A DNA stretch of 64,000 bases from assembly GCA_020002185.1 (NCBI GenBank), contig CM034541.1, positions 46,697,793-46,761,792 on the forward strand, written 5' to 3'. Under the pieces are notes generated by a model. The model had not been told where the DNA came from and made no database searches. It was given only the letters and a program-made list of their open reading frames with translations. Shown piece after piece: positions 63,401 through 64,000 of this stretch. Within the stretch, counting starts at the first letter, position 1, and the number at the start of each line of letters is the position of its first letter. Position numbers and translations under genes: made by a program. This DNA is from Paraescarpia echinospica (Eukaryota; Annelida; Polychaeta; Sabellida; Siboglinidae).

Positions 63401-64000
63401 TTCGGATATAAAATTTAAACACATTTAAACTACACACTTCACACTTGCATTATTGATGGGCACCCCCGTTGTTACAGAGGTATTGGGTGAATTACCCCTA
63501 TAACTACTCAGAATCAATCGAAGGCAAAGACAGTTCAACGGCACGTCGGCGGCGTTTCCATTCTGAATGAACCACCCGTAATGTGGCGCCACCGGTTGCT
63601 GCGCCCACGAGAGCGGTATCGCGATTACGTAGGCGCCGTGAGGTGGAGCAATCGTTAGAAACTTTTGCAACTGCGTGAACCTTGAATTATGATGTGACGC
63701 GGGCAATAATGTTCTATAGTTCTACCTAGTACCGGGCGTTTGCTCCAACATCTGGGCAGAAATTTCGGGTGGCGTCACATTCACATAGACACAGACGCAG
63801 ACTGACCTAGACGGTTTCCGGAAGTATTTTTACTACACGTAAATTTGAGCAGTTTGGTCTCTTCGACTATTTTATAAAACATCTTTAACTGATCGGAACA
63901 GTCGCAGAAACTTTTAAATGATAATTACTTAACGTCAGGTGCGGACCCTAAAATTTAGAATAAAAGAGGAAAAACGAGAATAAGATGGTAAGAACGGGTC

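Overview
This is a eukaryotic nuclear window, most likely from an aquatic invertebrate. It has compact genes with GT-AG introns, AATAAA poly(A) signals, abundant non-LTR retrotransposon debris and Tc1-like and Ty3-like relics, long (GT)n, (CT)n and (GGGA)n tracts, and many minisatellites. There are no bacterial operons. I cannot assign a phylum from the sequence alone. One 1000-base run of N (14748-15747) is an assembly gap.

Layout. (1) 1-9118 is one giant foldback: two almost identical arms (1-3732 and 3917-about 7713, the right one continuing to about 9118) around a 184-bp loop. The arms are built from nested tandem repeats of 24, 41, 52 and 63 bp plus a unique inner 0.95 kb. (2) 9120-10000 holds a 37-bp tandem repeat, an array of nine CTCF-like motifs with a mostly 34-bp spacing, and a promoter-like stretch ending in a perfect octamer palindrome. 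(3) 10102-14747 is an inverted copy of 31.2-35.8 kb. (4) 15748-35823 and 45575-64000 are direct copies of one roughly 20-kb block (A and A'). (5) 35.8-45.6 kb is a non-duplicated spacer holding 82-bp and 55-bp minisatellites, Tc1, gag and integrase relics, and a second foldback-like repeat.

Genes. Joining exons by eye, with every splice phase agreeing, gives a complete five-exon gene for a secreted 261-residue protein with two PLAT/LH2 domains. It is present intact at 28988-32834 (+) and 58533-62435 (+). The last two exons of a third copy lie at 13120-13750 (-), the rest being lost at the assembly gap. Each PLAT domain is encoded by two exons, bounded by phase-1 introns and split by a phase-2 intron at the same place, so the gene looks like an internally duplicated class 1-1 module. 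Each 20-kb block also carries an older, dead paralogue (16321-23631 and 46291-53507). Its exon 3 lost its 5' half and splice acceptor, and its last exon is split by a 3.9-kb mobile element that contains a dead LINE.

How it fits together. The window is a PLAT gene cluster that grew in at least two rounds. An old duplication made the dead and intact paralogues. A recent one made A and A' (plus the inverted piece). A and A' are so alike that retained haplotypes or a scaffolding error remain possible for the second round.
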